From positions 1-59,326 of the forward strand of contig NZ_BAED01000021.1 in NCBI RefSeq assembly GCF_000241345.1: a stretch of 59,326 nt of DNA. The letters run 5' to 3'. Made by a program: the position numbers and the translations under genes. Shown here in pieces: positions 1 through 8,631 of the stretch. Position 1 is the first letter of the stretch. Each line of letters starts with the position of its first letter. Below the pieces are notes generated by a model. That model was not told where the DNA came from, made no database searches, and saw nothing but the letters and a program-made list of their open reading frames with translations. This stretch comes from Gordonia amarae NBRC 15530. Its GTDB lineage: Bacteria; Actinomycetota; Actinomycetes; Mycobacteriales; Mycobacteriaceae.

Positions 1-1167
1 GCGGACATGTGGAAATTCCGCGACCGCATCATCCCGAACGTGGCCCTGAACGCGGTCGCAGGCCGCCCCAAGGAGGAGTACGGCCTCGAGCCCGAGGGCC
101 TCGACGAGATCCGTCCCGGCTGCTACAACGCCGCCGAACGCGTCAAGGACATGAACGCCGGCGGTGTGCTCGCGGGCATGAACTTCCCGTCGTTCCCCGG
201 TTTCGCGGCCCGCCTGTTTGCCACCGAGGATTCGGACTTCTCACTCGCCCTGGTGCAGGCCTACAACGACTGGCACATCGACGAATGGTGCGGTTCGCAT
301 CCGGGCCGGTTCATCCCGATGGGTCTGCCGGTGATCTGGGACGCCGAACTGTGCGCCCAGGAAATCCGCCGCAACGCCCGCAAGGGCGTGCACTCGCTGA
401 CCTTCACCGAGAACCCCGCCGCCCTGGGATACCCGAGCTTCCACTCGGACTACTGGGATCCGGTCTGGCAGGCCCTCGTCGACACCGACACCGTGATGTG
501 CGTGCACATCGGCTCGTCGGGCAAACTGTCGATCCCGGCCGTCGACTCGCCGCCGGACGTGATGATCACCCTGCAGCCGATGAACATCGTCAACGCCGCG
601 GCCGACCTGCTGTGGTCGGCACCGATCAAGAAGTACAAGGACCTCAAGATCGCGCTCTCCGAGGGCGGCACCGGCTGGATCCCCTACTTCCTCGAGCGCG
701 TCGACCGCACTTTCGACATGCACTCCACCTGGACGCTGCAGAACTTCGGCGGCAAGCTGCCCAGCGAGGTATTCAAGGAGCACTTCCTCACCTGCTTCAT
801 CTCCGACCCGCTCGGTGTCAGGCTGCGGCACGAGATCGGCATCGACAACATCTCGTGGGAGATGGACTACCCACATTCGGATTCGATGTGGCCCCACGCA
901 CCCGAGGAGTTGTGGAATGTCTTCCAGGAGGCCCAGGTTCCCGACGACGAGATCAACAAGATCACCTTCGAGAACACGATGAAGTGGTACCACTTCGACC
1001 CGTTCAAGCACATCCCCAAGGAGCAGTGCACCGTTGGCGCCCTGCGCGCACAGGCCGAGGGGCACGACGTCTCCATCCAGGCGCTCAGCCATCACCAGTC
1101 GAGCGCCGAAGACAAGCTCGCCGCGTGGGAGCAGCAGATTCAGGCCGCTGCCGCACAGCAGTCCTAA
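1..1167 (+). CDS. Amidohydrolase 2 family metal-dependent hydrolase (5' partial)
   Basis: The frame is open to the first base of the window, and the usual N-terminal metal motif (D-x-D-x-H near the start) is absent, so the true start lies upstream. The visible part has the TIM-barrel signatures of the ACMS-decarboxylase-like amidohydrolase family (PF04909): a VHIGSSG strand with a metal-ligand His, an SEGGTGWIPY segment, and a WEMDYPHSDS motif carrying the catalytic Asp region. Family members hydrolyse or decarboxylate ring-derived acids in the cytoplasm. It lies 23 bp upstream of a Rieske oxygenase and is probably co-transcribed with it. It is one of four paralogues in the window, which points to a shared ring-cleavage theme. 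The exact substrate is unknown. Confidence 0.85.
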   Translation, partial: ADMWKFRDRIIPNVALNAVAGRPKEEYGLEPEGLDEIRPGCYNAAERVKDMNAGGVLAGMNFPSFPGFAARLFATEDSDFSLALVQAYNDWHIDEWCGSHPGRFIPMGLPVIWDAELCAQEIRRNARKGVHSLTFTENPAALGYPSFHSDYWDPVWQALVDTDTVMCVHIGSSGKLSIPAVDSPPDVMITLQPMNIVNAAADLLWSAPIKKYKDLKIALSEGGTGWIPYFLERVDRTFDMHSTWTLQNFGGKLPSEVFKEHFLTCFISDPLGVRLRHEIGIDNISWEMDYPHSDSMWPHAPEELWNVFQEAQVPDDEINKITFENTMKWYHFDPFKHIPKEQCTVGALRAQAEGHDVSIQALSHHQSSAEDKLAAWEQQIQAAAAQQS

Positions 1168-1190
1168 CAGCCCACTAGTAGGAGAAAGCC

Positions 1191-2246
1191 ATGGAAGTTC
1201 CGTTCACCTGGTTCGCGACCGGTTGGTACGTCATCGGCTGGTCGGAAGAGTTCGAGCAGGGACAGTCCAAGCCGTTGCATTACTTCGGCGAGGAACTCGT
1301 CGGCTACCGCGACGACAACGGTGAGATTCACGTACTCACCGGCAACTGCAAGCATCTCGGTGCGCATCTCGGCCACGGCGGCAAGGTCGTGGGCGATTGC
1401 ATCGAATGCCCCTTCCATGGCTGGCGCTGGGGTCCCGACGGCAAGCACGCATACATGCCGTCGGAGCCCGGCCGCACGATGAAGACGATGAAGCTGCGCT
1501 CGTACCCTATTCACGAGTCGCACGGCGTGGTGTTCATGTGGTATCACCCGCACGGTGAGGCCCCGCGGTGGGCGCCGCCAGACATCTTCACCAAGTTCCC
1601 CGAGGTCACCGACACCCCGGACATGTACTACCGGTCGTATCCGGAGTTCTCGGTGGTCTGCCGGGACGAGAACGTCCATCCGCAGATCGTCGCCGAAAAC
1701 GCCCCGGACAGTGCACATTTCCGCTATGTGCACAACGCCACCGTCACCCCGATCTGCCTCAAATGGGAGATCGAGGACAACGAGTGGCAGTTCCTCACCG
1801 GCTGGCCGGACGTCAACAGCTCCGATCCCGACGCGATGTCGCTGCGCGTGCACAGCCACATCGCCGGCCTCGGCTACGCGATCACCGCTTTCGAAGGGGT
1901 GCAACAACATCGGCTGATCTTTGCCTGCACCCCCACCGATCAGGGCAAGTCCGACCTGTTCTACAAGATCTGGTGGCCCAAGCCCGAGGGTGAGACCTCC
2001 GACGTGCCGCCGCCGGAGATCCAGAAGCTGGTGGAAAAGCGCTTCCTGCAAACGGTCTGGGACGACCTGAGCATCTGGCGCTACCAGAAGTACGTCGAGC
2101 GTCCCCCGCTCGACCGTATCGACGCCAAGCCCTACATGGCCATGCGCCGCTGGGCACTCCAGTTCTACGACGTCGACGCCGACTGGCGTCCCGGCGACCC
2201 GTCGCCGAAGACCGAGGACAAGGTCGAGGCAGCGGCCACCACATAG
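1191..2246 (+). CDS. KshA-like Rieske non-heme iron oxygenase, terminal oxygenase subunit
   Basis: This 351-aa protein has the Rieske [2Fe-2S] motif as C53-x-H55 and C73-x2-H76. The mononuclear iron site is N170-x2-D173-x2-H176-x4-H181, with D292 (DLSIW segment) as the likely carboxylate ligand. The layout and the FLQ...IW and RRW..QFY segments resemble KshA (3-ketosteroid 9-alpha-hydroxylase), so hydroxylation of a polycyclic or alicyclic substrate is inferred. The protein is about 30 residues shorter than typical KshA. AGGAGA sits about 8 nt before the ATG. No KshB-type reductase is in the window, so electrons must come from elsewhere. A strong terminator follows. Confidence 0.88.
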   Translation: MEVPFTWFATGWYVIGWSEEFEQGQSKPLHYFGEELVGYRDDNGEIHVLTGNCKHLGAHLGHGGKVVGDCIECPFHGWRWGPDGKHAYMPSEPGRTMKTMKLRSYPIHESHGVVFMWYHPHGEAPRWAPPDIFTKFPEVTDTPDMYYRSYPEFSVVCRDENVHPQIVAENAPDSAHFRYVHNATVTPICLKWEIEDNEWQFLTGWPDVNSSDPDAMSLRVHSHIAGLGYAITAFEGVQQHRLIFACTPTDQGKSDLFYKIWWPKPEGETSDVPPPEIQKLVEKRFLQTVWDDLSIWRYQKYVERPPLDRIDAKPYMAMRRWALQFYDVDADWRPGDPSPKTEDKVEAAATT

Positions 2247-2255
2247 CAGCCACAA

Positions 2256-2292
2256 AAGAAGGGCGGTCACGCTGTGCGTGACCGCCCTTCTT
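2256..2292 (+). terminator. Rho-independent-like hairpin after the Rieske gene
   Basis: Perfect 17-bp inverted repeat (2256-2272 and 2276-2292) with a 3-nt loop, 10 bp after the stop codon. It ends in a T-containing but not strongly T-rich tail. It terminates the + operon before the convergent amidohydrolase operon. Confidence 0.8.
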
Positions 2293-2330
2293 CGTGTCCG
2301 TTCCCACCTCGTCCTTCGTGTCCGTTCCCA
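2290..2330. repeat. Short direct repeat of 17 bp, period 24
   Basis: CTTCGTGTCCGTTCCCA occurs at 2290-2306 and again at 2314-2330, directly after the terminator stem. It probably reflects local duplication in intergenic DNA; no function is seen. Confidence 0.7.
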
Positions 2331-2335
2331 ACCCG

Positions 2336-2440
2336 TCGGTTGAGGTGCGAGGAGCGCAAGCGACGAGCCTCGAAACCCGGTGAGCTGACATTGTCGTCTC
2401 ACCGGGTTTCGAGGCTCGCAAGCTCGCACCGGGGCCGGCG
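2336..2440. repeat. Dispersed TTGAGGTGCGAG / GAGCCTCGAAACC repeat, copy A
   Basis: An intergenic element contains GGTTGAGGTGCGAG, then GAGCCTCGAAACC, then, after about 25 nt, the inverted GGTTTCGAGGCTCG and GCTCGCACC. It can therefore fold into a large stem. The same words recur at 38569-38778, 46979-47096 and 57770-57836. It resembles repeats I associate with Gordonia, and here it lies between the 3' ends of convergent operons. Confidence 0.8.
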
Positions 2441-2457
2441 GGGTATGCCACCTTCAG

Positions 2458-3717
2458 CTAGGCGGGCGGTGCCGCCGCGGCCGGGTCGGAGTTGGCGATG
2501 GGCAGACCCATGAACCGGCGGGCGTTGTCGCCCACGAAGTCCCAGGTTCGCCGGTTGTCCATGCCTTCGGCGTACTTCCAGTAGCCCTTCGGCTCCGGCA
2601 GTCCCTCGGGGTGCGGGTAGTCCGATCCGAACATCACCTTGTCCCAGCCGACGGTGTCGACGACGTCGGCCACCGAACCCTCCCAGAACGGGCTGACCCA
2701 GATGTTCCGGCGGAACACATCGAGAGGGTCTTCGGGGAAGTTCTGCGGCATCTTCTTGGTGAGATCGTGCAGATCGTGGAACAGCGGGTGAATCCACGAG
2801 CTGCCGTTCTCCACGCTCGCGATCCGCAGCTTCGGGAACCGGGTCAGTGTTCCGTGGCAGATGAGGCTGCCGATCATGTCGGAGATCTCCCGGTGCCCGA
2901 GGACCAGCCACCGGAACGAACTCATCGCCATGAAGTTCTTGGTGTTCGGCGGCTCCCACTTGTTGACGTACTCATCGAGCGGAGGCTGGCTGGCATGCAA
3001 TACGATCGGCAGCCCGGACGACTCGACGTCGGCCCAGAACGGATCGAACTCGGGCAGCGCGGGCGAGCGCCAGCCATGCACGCCCTTCACCGGCGCCGGT
3101 TTGATCAGCGCCACCTTGGCGCCGTTCTCGAGAATGTATTCGAGCTCCCGGCGGGCACCGTCGACCTCGGAGCAGTTGATGACCGGCGTCGAGAACACCC
3201 GATCCTGGTAGGCGAACTGCCAGTGCTCCAGCATCCACTGGTTGAGTGCGTGAATGATGGCCAGAGTCAGTTCCGGATCCTCGGCCGACGAATGCTCGAC
3301 GAGGCTGGCGAGCGTCGGGTAGTTCAGGCACTCTCGCACGCCCTGCCGATCCAGTTCCGCCACACGGTCTTCCGGGTTGCGGGTGGCCGCAGGGGCGTCG
3401 ATGGCCTTGCCCTGCATCTCGCGCAGGGTCAGTCCCTCGGTGTTCTCGCCGGCGAAGAACTTCTCGTGCGCGCCGGGTGCGGCGACCCGGTCGAACGTCG
3501 GGTTGGGGATGAAGTCGGTGATCACCCCGTTGATGGCGATCCGGGTGTGCCGTCCGACCTGCACGTACTGCACTGCGGTGCGGTACTTTTCGGGCAGAAA
3601 CTTGGTGAGCGCCTCCGCCGTCTCGTACATGTGCGTGTCGGCGTCGAACACCGGCGCATTCGCACGGGCATCGGAATTGTCGGGCACGTCGATCGCGCCC
3701 AGTACGGATTGGGTCAT
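2458..3717 (-). CDS. Amidohydrolase 2 family metal-dependent hydrolase
   Basis: This 419-aa protein has the N-terminal D25-A-D-T-H29 metal motif, H241 in LHASQPP, a VENGSSWIH segment around 302-310, and the GSDYPH active-site motif at 364-369. All are typical of the PF04909 amidohydrolases that decarboxylate or hydrolyse ring-cleavage products in the cytoplasm. It is the last gene of the minus-strand operon headed by the Ltp2-like gene, 38 bp after the CoA-transferase. The N-terminal 20 residues are an unstructured extension. Substrate not determinable; hydrolysis of a cyclic ketone or beta-diketone is one possibility in this setting. Confidence 0.87.
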   Translation of the reverse strand: MTQSVLGAIDVPDNSDARANAPVFDADTHMYETAEALTKFLPEKYRTAVQYVQVGRHTRIAINGVITDFIPNPTFDRVAAPGAHEKFFAGENTEGLTLREMQGKAIDAPAATRNPEDRVAELDRQGVRECLNYPTLASLVEHSSAEDPELTLAIIHALNQWMLEHWQFAYQDRVFSTPVINCSEVDGARRELEYILENGAKVALIKPAPVKGVHGWRSPALPEFDPFWADVESSGLPIVLHASQPPLDEYVNKWEPPNTKNFMAMSSFRWLVLGHREISDMIGSLICHGTLTRFPKLRIASVENGSSWIHPLFHDLHDLTKKMPQNFPEDPLDVFRRNIWVSPFWEGSVADVVDTVGWDKVMFGSDYPHPEGLPEPKGYWKYAEGMDNRRTWDFVGDNARRFMGLPIANSDPAAAAPPA

Positions 3718-3755
3718 GAGCTGTTCCTAATGTTTGATCTCGTGGATGGTGCCGA

Positions 3756-4946
3756 TCAGGCGACCACGCCACGCACTTTGAGGTCGACCACGGTGTCCCA
3801 GTCATAGCCGAGGTCGGAGAGGATCGCGTCGCCGTGTTCGGACAGTCCCGGTCCACGACGGGCGACGGCGGGCTGACCGTCGTACTGCACGGGTGCTGTC
3901 ACCAGGTCGAACGGAACACCGGCTTCGGTGGTGCATGTTTGCACCAGACCGTTGGCCGCCACCTGCGGATCGTCGAGCACCTGCACGGGATCCTGGATGA
4001 CGGTCCACTGCCCCTTGAAGTCGGCGAGTACGGTACGCCAGTGTTCGAGCTTCTCCTTGGCGAAGATCCCGGCCAGAATGTCCATCACCTGACCGGCGTT
4101 GGCCATCAGGGACCCGAAGTCGGCGAACCGGGGATCGGTGATCAGGTCGGGCCGGCCGAGCACCTCGCACAGCGGCGCCCAGTACGACGCCGGTTGCAGA
4201 CAGCACAGCCCGATCCACCGATGGTCCGCGGTCTCGTACGTGTGCGACAACGGGTTTCGCGCCGGCGGCGGCCACGACCATTCCCGGGTGAGGGCGGCAG
4301 AGGAGATCGATCCGCTCATCGCCCACATGCCCGTGGCCAGCAACGACACGTCGACGACGGGCGCCTCACCGGTGGTGGCCCGGTGATAGAGCGCCCCCAT
4401 CAGACCGGCGGCGATGGTGGTGGCGCCGATCAGATCACCGAAGCCGGGGCTCGGCAGATAAGGCGGCGGACTGCCGGCCGGGGCGGCGCCGAGCGCCGCG
4501 CCGGTCCGGTACCAGAAGCCGAGCAAATCGTAGGACCCGTTGTCGGCTTCCGGGCCGCGTTCACCGTTGCCGGTGGCGCGGGCATAGATGATGTTCGGGT
4601 TGCAACGGCGGATGTCGTCGACGTCGATGTTCAGGCGTTTGCGGACCCGCGGCACCTTGTTGGTGACGAAGATGTCCGCGTCGGCGACGAGCCGGTACAG
4701 AATGTCCTGGCCTTCTTCGGTCGAAAGATCCAGTCCCAGGCTGCGTTTGCCGCGATTGTTGCTTTCGAACAGCGGTAGGACGTCGTCATTGCCCAGTGCC
4801 CGCAGGCCACGGCCGGCGTCGCCCTTCTCCACCGGCTCGATCTTGATGACGTCGGCGCCCCAGTCGCTCAGGAGTGCGCATGCCGCGGGGCCGAATGCCT
4901 GTTCGGCCACTTCGACAATGCGCACCCCCTTCATCACCGCGGTCAT
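3756..4946 (-). CDS. CaiB/BaiF family CoA-transferase (class III)
   Basis: This 396-aa protein begins with the family-typical GVRIVEVA..AFGPAACALLSDWGADVIKIE. The candidate catalytic aspartate that forms the aspartyl-CoA intermediate is D140 in GSYDLLGFW. Class III enzymes move CoA between carboxylic acids, here presumably activating an acid produced by the neighbouring oxygenase and hydrolase steps. Its C-terminus (LGYDWDTVVDLKVRGVV) closely matches that of the second CoA-transferase at 45717-46937, so the two are paralogues. It lies between two amidohydrolase genes in the same operon. Confidence 0.9.
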   Translation of the reverse strand: MTAVMKGVRIVEVAEQAFGPAACALLSDWGADVIKIEPVEKGDAGRGLRALGNDDVLPLFESNNRGKRSLGLDLSTEEGQDILYRLVADADIFVTNKVPRVRKRLNIDVDDIRRCNPNIIYARATGNGERGPEADNGSYDLLGFWYRTGAALGAAPAGSPPPYLPSPGFGDLIGATTIAAGLMGALYHRATTGEAPVVDVSLLATGMWAMSGSISSAALTREWSWPPPARNPLSHTYETADHRWIGLCCLQPASYWAPLCEVLGRPDLITDPRFADFGSLMANAGQVMDILAGIFAKEKLEHWRTVLADFKGQWTVIQDPVQVLDDPQVAANGLVQTCTTEAGVPFDLVTAPVQYDGQPAVARRGPGLSEHGDAILSDLGYDWDTVVDLKVRGVVA

Positions 4947-5029
4947 CTGCCACCCGCTTCGTCAGTGTTGTTGTAGGCAGCCATCACGCTGTCCCCTCGT
5001 CCTTTTCGGGCTGTTGCCGGAAACGCGAA

Positions 5030-6328
5030 TCAGTGCGTGACCGTCTTGGGCATGTCGATGTTGTACACGCGCGCGGCGGTGCCGCCGAGGATCTTCTCGC
5101 GGTCCTCCCACGGCACATCGTGATCCTTGAAGACGCTTGCGATGCCGTCGAGCGGCGACGGGTACAGGCATGTCGGGTGCGGGAAGTCCGACTCGAACAT
5201 GATGTTGTCGGGGCTGAGCTGGTCGGCGTACCACTTGAAGTTGGGATCACCCTCGCCCTCGAACCAGAAGCACGAGTACATCTGCCGGCGGAAGTACTCC
5301 GACGGCTTGAGTTCGAGGTAGTCGACGCCGTTCTCCTCGGCCTGGTAGTCCAGGGCGGTGAGCATGAACGGAATCCAGCCGATGCCGCTCTCCACCGAGA
5401 CCAGCTTGAGCTTCTTGTGCCTGTCGAGCATGCCCGAGTAGATCAGGTTGGCCATGATGCGCGCGTTGGACAGGTACAGCATGCAGGTGCCGATGGCGAG
5501 GCGCGCATCGTTGTTGAGCGAGGGCCAAGGCGCGGTCCCGTGGTAGCTTGCCTGCGAAACACTGGCTCCCACATGGAAGTTCACCGGCATGTCGAGATCC
5601 TCGCAGGCATCCCACAGCGGGCTGTAGAACTTGTCCGACAGGTCGGGGAAGCCCTGGTTCTGCGGGTCGGCGTTGGTGTTGACGCCCTTGAGACCCATGC
5701 CGTGGCAACGTTCGAGTTCCTTGACGGCCAGATCGATATCCCACCAGGGGATCAGGCCCATACCCATGAGCCGGCCGTCCGACTGTTCCTGCATCTCGGC
5801 CATCGCGTCGTTCCAGATGGTGAAGATCAGCATGCGCAGTTCGGGGTCGGCGACGCTGGCCAGTCCCTGCCCGCCGAAACCGACGGCGTTGGGGTACAGG
5901 ATCTGTCCCCACACGCCCACATCGTCCATCAGCGCCAGCCGCGGTTCCACCAGGCTCGCGGCCGGGGAGACGTCGGTCAGCGGCCAGTGGATAAAGTCAC
6001 TGCCCCTGACCTTGTGGTTGCTCTTGTTCACGACGCTGGCGCCGCCCGCGAAGCCGATGCAGGTGTCGTCGCCGACGATCCAGGCCGGGGTACCGCCCTC
6101 GTGGACCTGGCGGGGCCGCCAGCCGGCCCGCTTGGCGAAGTCCTCTTCCTGCAGCAGCGCCACGCGCGGCACCAGGTCCTTGAACTTCTCCGGCGCCCGC
6201 GAGGTCCACAGGTCACCGGGTTCGGTGAGGTGGGTGTCCACATCGATCACCGGAATCCCCTTGATAGGGGCCAACTTCGGGTCGTTGCGGTTGGTGGGCT
6301 GTACTGACGGGTCTTCAACGACGGTCAT
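5030..6328 (-). CDS. Amidohydrolase 2 family metal-dependent hydrolase
   Basis: This 432-aa protein carries D29-V-D-T-H33-L-T-E-P-G-D-L-W, the canonical N-terminal metal site of this family, an NFHVGAS barrel strand and an ESDFPHP motif (in place of GSDYPHP). AGGAG lies 9 nt upstream of the ATG. It is the third gene of the 7965-2458 operon. Family knowledge supports C-C bond hydrolysis or decarboxylation; which of these applies here cannot be told. It appears closest in architecture to the partial gene at the window start. Confidence 0.88.
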   Translation of the reverse strand: MTVVEDPSVQPTNRNDPKLAPIKGIPVIDVDTHLTEPGDLWTSRAPEKFKDLVPRVALLQEEDFAKRAGWRPRQVHEGGTPAWIVGDDTCIGFAGGASVVNKSNHKVRGSDFIHWPLTDVSPAASLVEPRLALMDDVGVWGQILYPNAVGFGGQGLASVADPELRMLIFTIWNDAMAEMQEQSDGRLMGMGLIPWWDIDLAVKELERCHGMGLKGVNTNADPQNQGFPDLSDKFYSPLWDACEDLDMPVNFHVGASVSQASYHGTAPWPSLNNDARLAIGTCMLYLSNARIMANLIYSGMLDRHKKLKLVSVESGIGWIPFMLTALDYQAEENGVDYLELKPSEYFRRQMYSCFWFEGEGDPNFKWYADQLSPDNIMFESDFPHPTCLYPSPLDGIASVFKDHDVPWEDREKILGGTAARVYNIDMPKTVTH

Positions 6329-6358
6329 GTCTTACTCCTGATTCCTCAACAATAGTGA

Positions 6359-6799
6359 TCAGGCGCCGGTTTCCGGACGCCGAAACTGTGGGGCCGACCA
6401 GCCCTCGTCCTGGTCGACGAAATACACTTCGAGGGGTTCACCGATGACCAGATCGTCGGCGTCGACCCCGGTCACGTTGGACACCAACCGGATTCCCTCG
6501 TCGAGGGCGACAATCGCAACGATCGGCGGTTCGGTGAACCCCGGCGGCAGCGGCTGGTACACGGTCACGTGGCTGTACAGGGTGCCGCGACCGCTCAGTT
6601 CGGCGCTCTCCCATTCCAGACTCTGGCAGTCCGGGCAGATCGGGCCGGGCGGGTGCCGCAACTGTCCGCACGCCGAGCAGCGTTGCGCGACAAGCCGGTG
6701 TTCACGGGCCGCTGCCCAGAAGAACTCGGTGTCGCCGTTGACCTTGGGTACGGGCCTGCCCCGGGTGACCTCTACGGACGCAACGGAAGTCTCGGTCAT
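6359..6799 (-). CDS. DUF35 / OB-fold protein with rubredoxin-like zinc ribbon (Ltp partner)
   Basis: This 146-aa protein has an N-terminal helix-rich segment, four Cys ligands (C41, C44, C55, C58) forming a zinc ribbon, and an OB-fold. This is the DUF35 arrangement that binds acyl-CoA and docks onto thiolase-fold Ltp proteins. ATG at 6799 is preferred because it overlaps the upstream stop as TGATG; a GTG one codon earlier is possible. The overlap with the Ltp gene implies a stoichiometric complex, as in Ltp2-ChsH2(DUF35) steroid side-chain aldolases. Confidence 0.88.
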   Translation of the reverse strand: MTETSVASVEVTRGRPVPKVNGDTEFFWAAAREHRLVAQRCSACGQLRHPPGPICPDCQSLEWESAELSGRGTLYSHVTVYQPLPPGFTEPPIVAIVALDEGIRLVSNVTGVDADDLVIGEPLEVYFVDQDEGWSAPQFRRPETGA

Positions 6800-7965
6800 C
6801 ACGCCGCCCCCAGGATCACGCCGCTGGTGGCGACGTACGGACCGCCGGTGACGATGACGTGCCGGGCGCCGGGCACCTGGTTGACGGCGGTGCCGCGCAG
6901 CTGCCGGACCGCTTCGACGAGTCCGTTGAATCCGTGCATGTACGCCTCGGACAACTGTCCTCCGTTGGTGTTGGTGGGGATGGCGCCGCCGATACGGGTG
7001 GCGCCCTCACGCACCAGGTCCGGCGCCTCGCCCGGTCCGCAGAAGCCCAGTGCCTCAAGCTGCATCAGGATGGCGGGACTGAAGTGGTCGTAGAGCACCG
7101 CCACATCGAGATCGGCGGGGGCCAAACCTGTGCGGCGGTACAGCTGATCGCCCACGATCTTCGTCTCTTCGACGCCGGCGATGTCGTCGCGGTACATCGA
7201 TGCCATCCCATGCTGCTGTGCCGCGATTCCCATCGCACCGCCCAGCACCCGGATGGGCGTGTGCCGCAGCCCGGCCGCCCGTTCGACGGAGGTGAGCACC
7301 AGCGCCACACCGCCGTCGGTCTCCTGGCAGCAGTCGAGCAACCGCAGCGGATCGGCGATCATCCGGGAGGACTGGTGATCGTCCAGGGTCATCGGCTTGC
7401 CGTAGAAGAAGGCGTCCGGGTTGGTGACTGCGTACTCGCGCTGAATCACCGGCTGCAGTCCGAAATCCGCTGCGTCCACATTATATTGGTGCAGGTAGCG
7501 CCTGGCGCTGTGCGCCATGAAGGCCGCGGGGGTGGCCATGCCGAACGGCGCCGACCAGGCCCGCTCCGCCTCTGCGGTGGTCACCTCCTGCGACTCGAAG
7601 GCCAGCGGCCGGCCGAAGCGGCGGCCCGAGCGTTCGTTCATCGCCCGATAGCACAGCACCGTCGACGCCTTGCCCGACTCGATCGCCATGGCCGCCAACG
7701 TGATCGCGCCGGGCGCGCCACCCCCGCCCGCTGACGTGCGGGCGAAGAAGTCGACCTCGCTGACGCCCAGATTGCGGGCGAGCGTGCTCTCGTCGTTGTT
7801 GTCGATGGAGAAGGTGACAAAGCCGTCGACGTCACCGGGGGCGATGCCCGCATCGGTCAGTGCGGCCAGGGACGCCTCGCAGGCCAGACGCAGTTCGCTG
7901 CGTCCGGACTTCTTCGAGTATTCGGTTGTGCCTATGCCGACGATCGCGGCGCCGGGGTTGTTCAT
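6799..7965 (-). CDS. Thiolase-fold lipid-transfer protein, Ltp2-like retro-aldolase candidate
   Basis: This 388-aa protein is thiolase-fold (IVGIGTTEYSKKSGR start, TNTNGGQLSEAYMHGFNG near the C-terminus). The nucleophilic Cys position of true thiolases is replaced by small residues (ARTSAGGGGAPG around 76-86). Tyr292 (LYDHFSP) and Tyr342 (EAYMHG) sit where Ltp2-type aldolases use tyrosines instead of thiolase Cys/His. With the overlapping DUF35 gene this suggests cleavage of a beta-hydroxyacyl-CoA by retro-aldol chemistry rather than thiolysis. It heads a five-gene operon. The start is ATG with AGGAG upstream. Confidence 0.85.
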   Translation of the reverse strand: MNNPGAAIVGIGTTEYSKKSGRSELRLACEASLAALTDAGIAPGDVDGFVTFSIDNNDESTLARNLGVSEVDFFARTSAGGGGAPGAITLAAMAIESGKASTVLCYRAMNERSGRRFGRPLAFESQEVTTAEAERAWSAPFGMATPAAFMAHSARRYLHQYNVDAADFGLQPVIQREYAVTNPDAFFYGKPMTLDDHQSSRMIADPLRLLDCCQETDGGVALVLTSVERAAGLRHTPIRVLGGAMGIAAQQHGMASMYRDDIAGVEETKIVGDQLYRRTGLAPADLDVAVLYDHFSPAILMQLEALGFCGPGEAPDLVREGATRIGGAIPTNTNGGQLSEAYMHGFNGLVEAVRQLRGTAVNQVPGARHVIVTGGPYVATSGVILGAA

Positions 7966-8064
7966 GGACTACTCCTGAGCGCGATTCACCTGTCGCCGAA
8001 CGGATCAGAGATCTCAATCGGCGAGTGATGAGTGCGTATGTGATTGTTCGTGAAGCCGATGGGG

Positions 8065-8631
8065 TCAGACGCCGGCCGGGACGCGCGGGGCGACGGGAAT
8101 CGGCGGAACCAGCGTCACCGCACCCCGGGTGCCGAGCAGCTGGTCCGCGCGCCGGGCACGGCGGCGGCTGTGCGCCCACCGGGACCGGTCCTGTGACCAT
8201 TCGTGGAGCGCGTCGGCGAGATCGGCCCCGGAGTCAGAGGTCTCCGCCTCGACGAGGAGCAGTTCGTGCCGGCGACCGGCCGCACCCGCCTCGGCCAGAC
8301 AGGCCGCCAGGTGGTGGGCTTCGTCGGAAGTTGCTGGACTGTAATGGATCACGGCATCGACTGCGCCGGCCAGGTATTGTGCCGTCTCGACCGCGGCGCC
8401 GACCGATGCCATGTCGCACATGTCGAGCTGAACACCGAATGCGGCGCCACCCGTCTCGCGGATCCGGTCGGCGACACCGTCACCGATCTCGGCATCGGCG
8501 GCGCCGACGACGAGCAGGTAACCCTCGGCCGCGAGTTGTTCCGCGTGTGCGCGGGCACGCTCGCCCGAGACGTCGGTGATGAACACTGCGAGGCGGTCGT
8601 CGTCGCAGCACATATCCAAGGCGGTGGTCAT
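8065..8631 (-). CDS. Degenerate SDR-like Rossmann protein, function unknown
   Basis: The 188-aa product resembles the nucleotide-binding half of short-chain dehydrogenases (VFITDVSGERARAHAEQLAAEG, then an LDMCDMASVGAAV strand). It lacks the glycine-rich TGxxxGxG loop and the YxxxK catalytic pair and ends in an Arg-rich then Pro-rich tail. The ATG at 8631 overlaps the TetR stop as TGATG, so it is translationally coupled to the regulator. It may be a pseudo-enzyme, a ligand sensor or a decaying gene. A specific function cannot be claimed. Confidence 0.6.
   Translation of the reverse strand: MTTALDMCCDDDRLAVFITDVSGERARAHAEQLAAEGYLLVVGAADAEIGDGVADRIRETGGAAFGVQLDMCDMASVGAAVETAQYLAGAVDAVIHYSPATSDEAHHLAACLAEAGAAGRRHELLLVEAETSDSGADLADALHEWSQDRSRWAHSRRRARRADQLLGTRGAVTLVPPIPVAPRVPAGV

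Noticed and set aside
1191..2246. Naming the Rieske oxygenase kshA outright.
   Set aside because: The iron-ligand layout is KshA-like, but the protein is shorter, there is no kshB or steroid ring-degradation gene nearby, and no KstR-type operator was noticed.
2611..3807. Long antisense frames opposite most minus-strand genes (for example 2611-3807 and 19007-20725 on +).
   Set aside because: High GC third-position bias leaves antisense frames open; their products are Arg/His/Asp/Val-rich without domain motifs or ribosome-binding sites.
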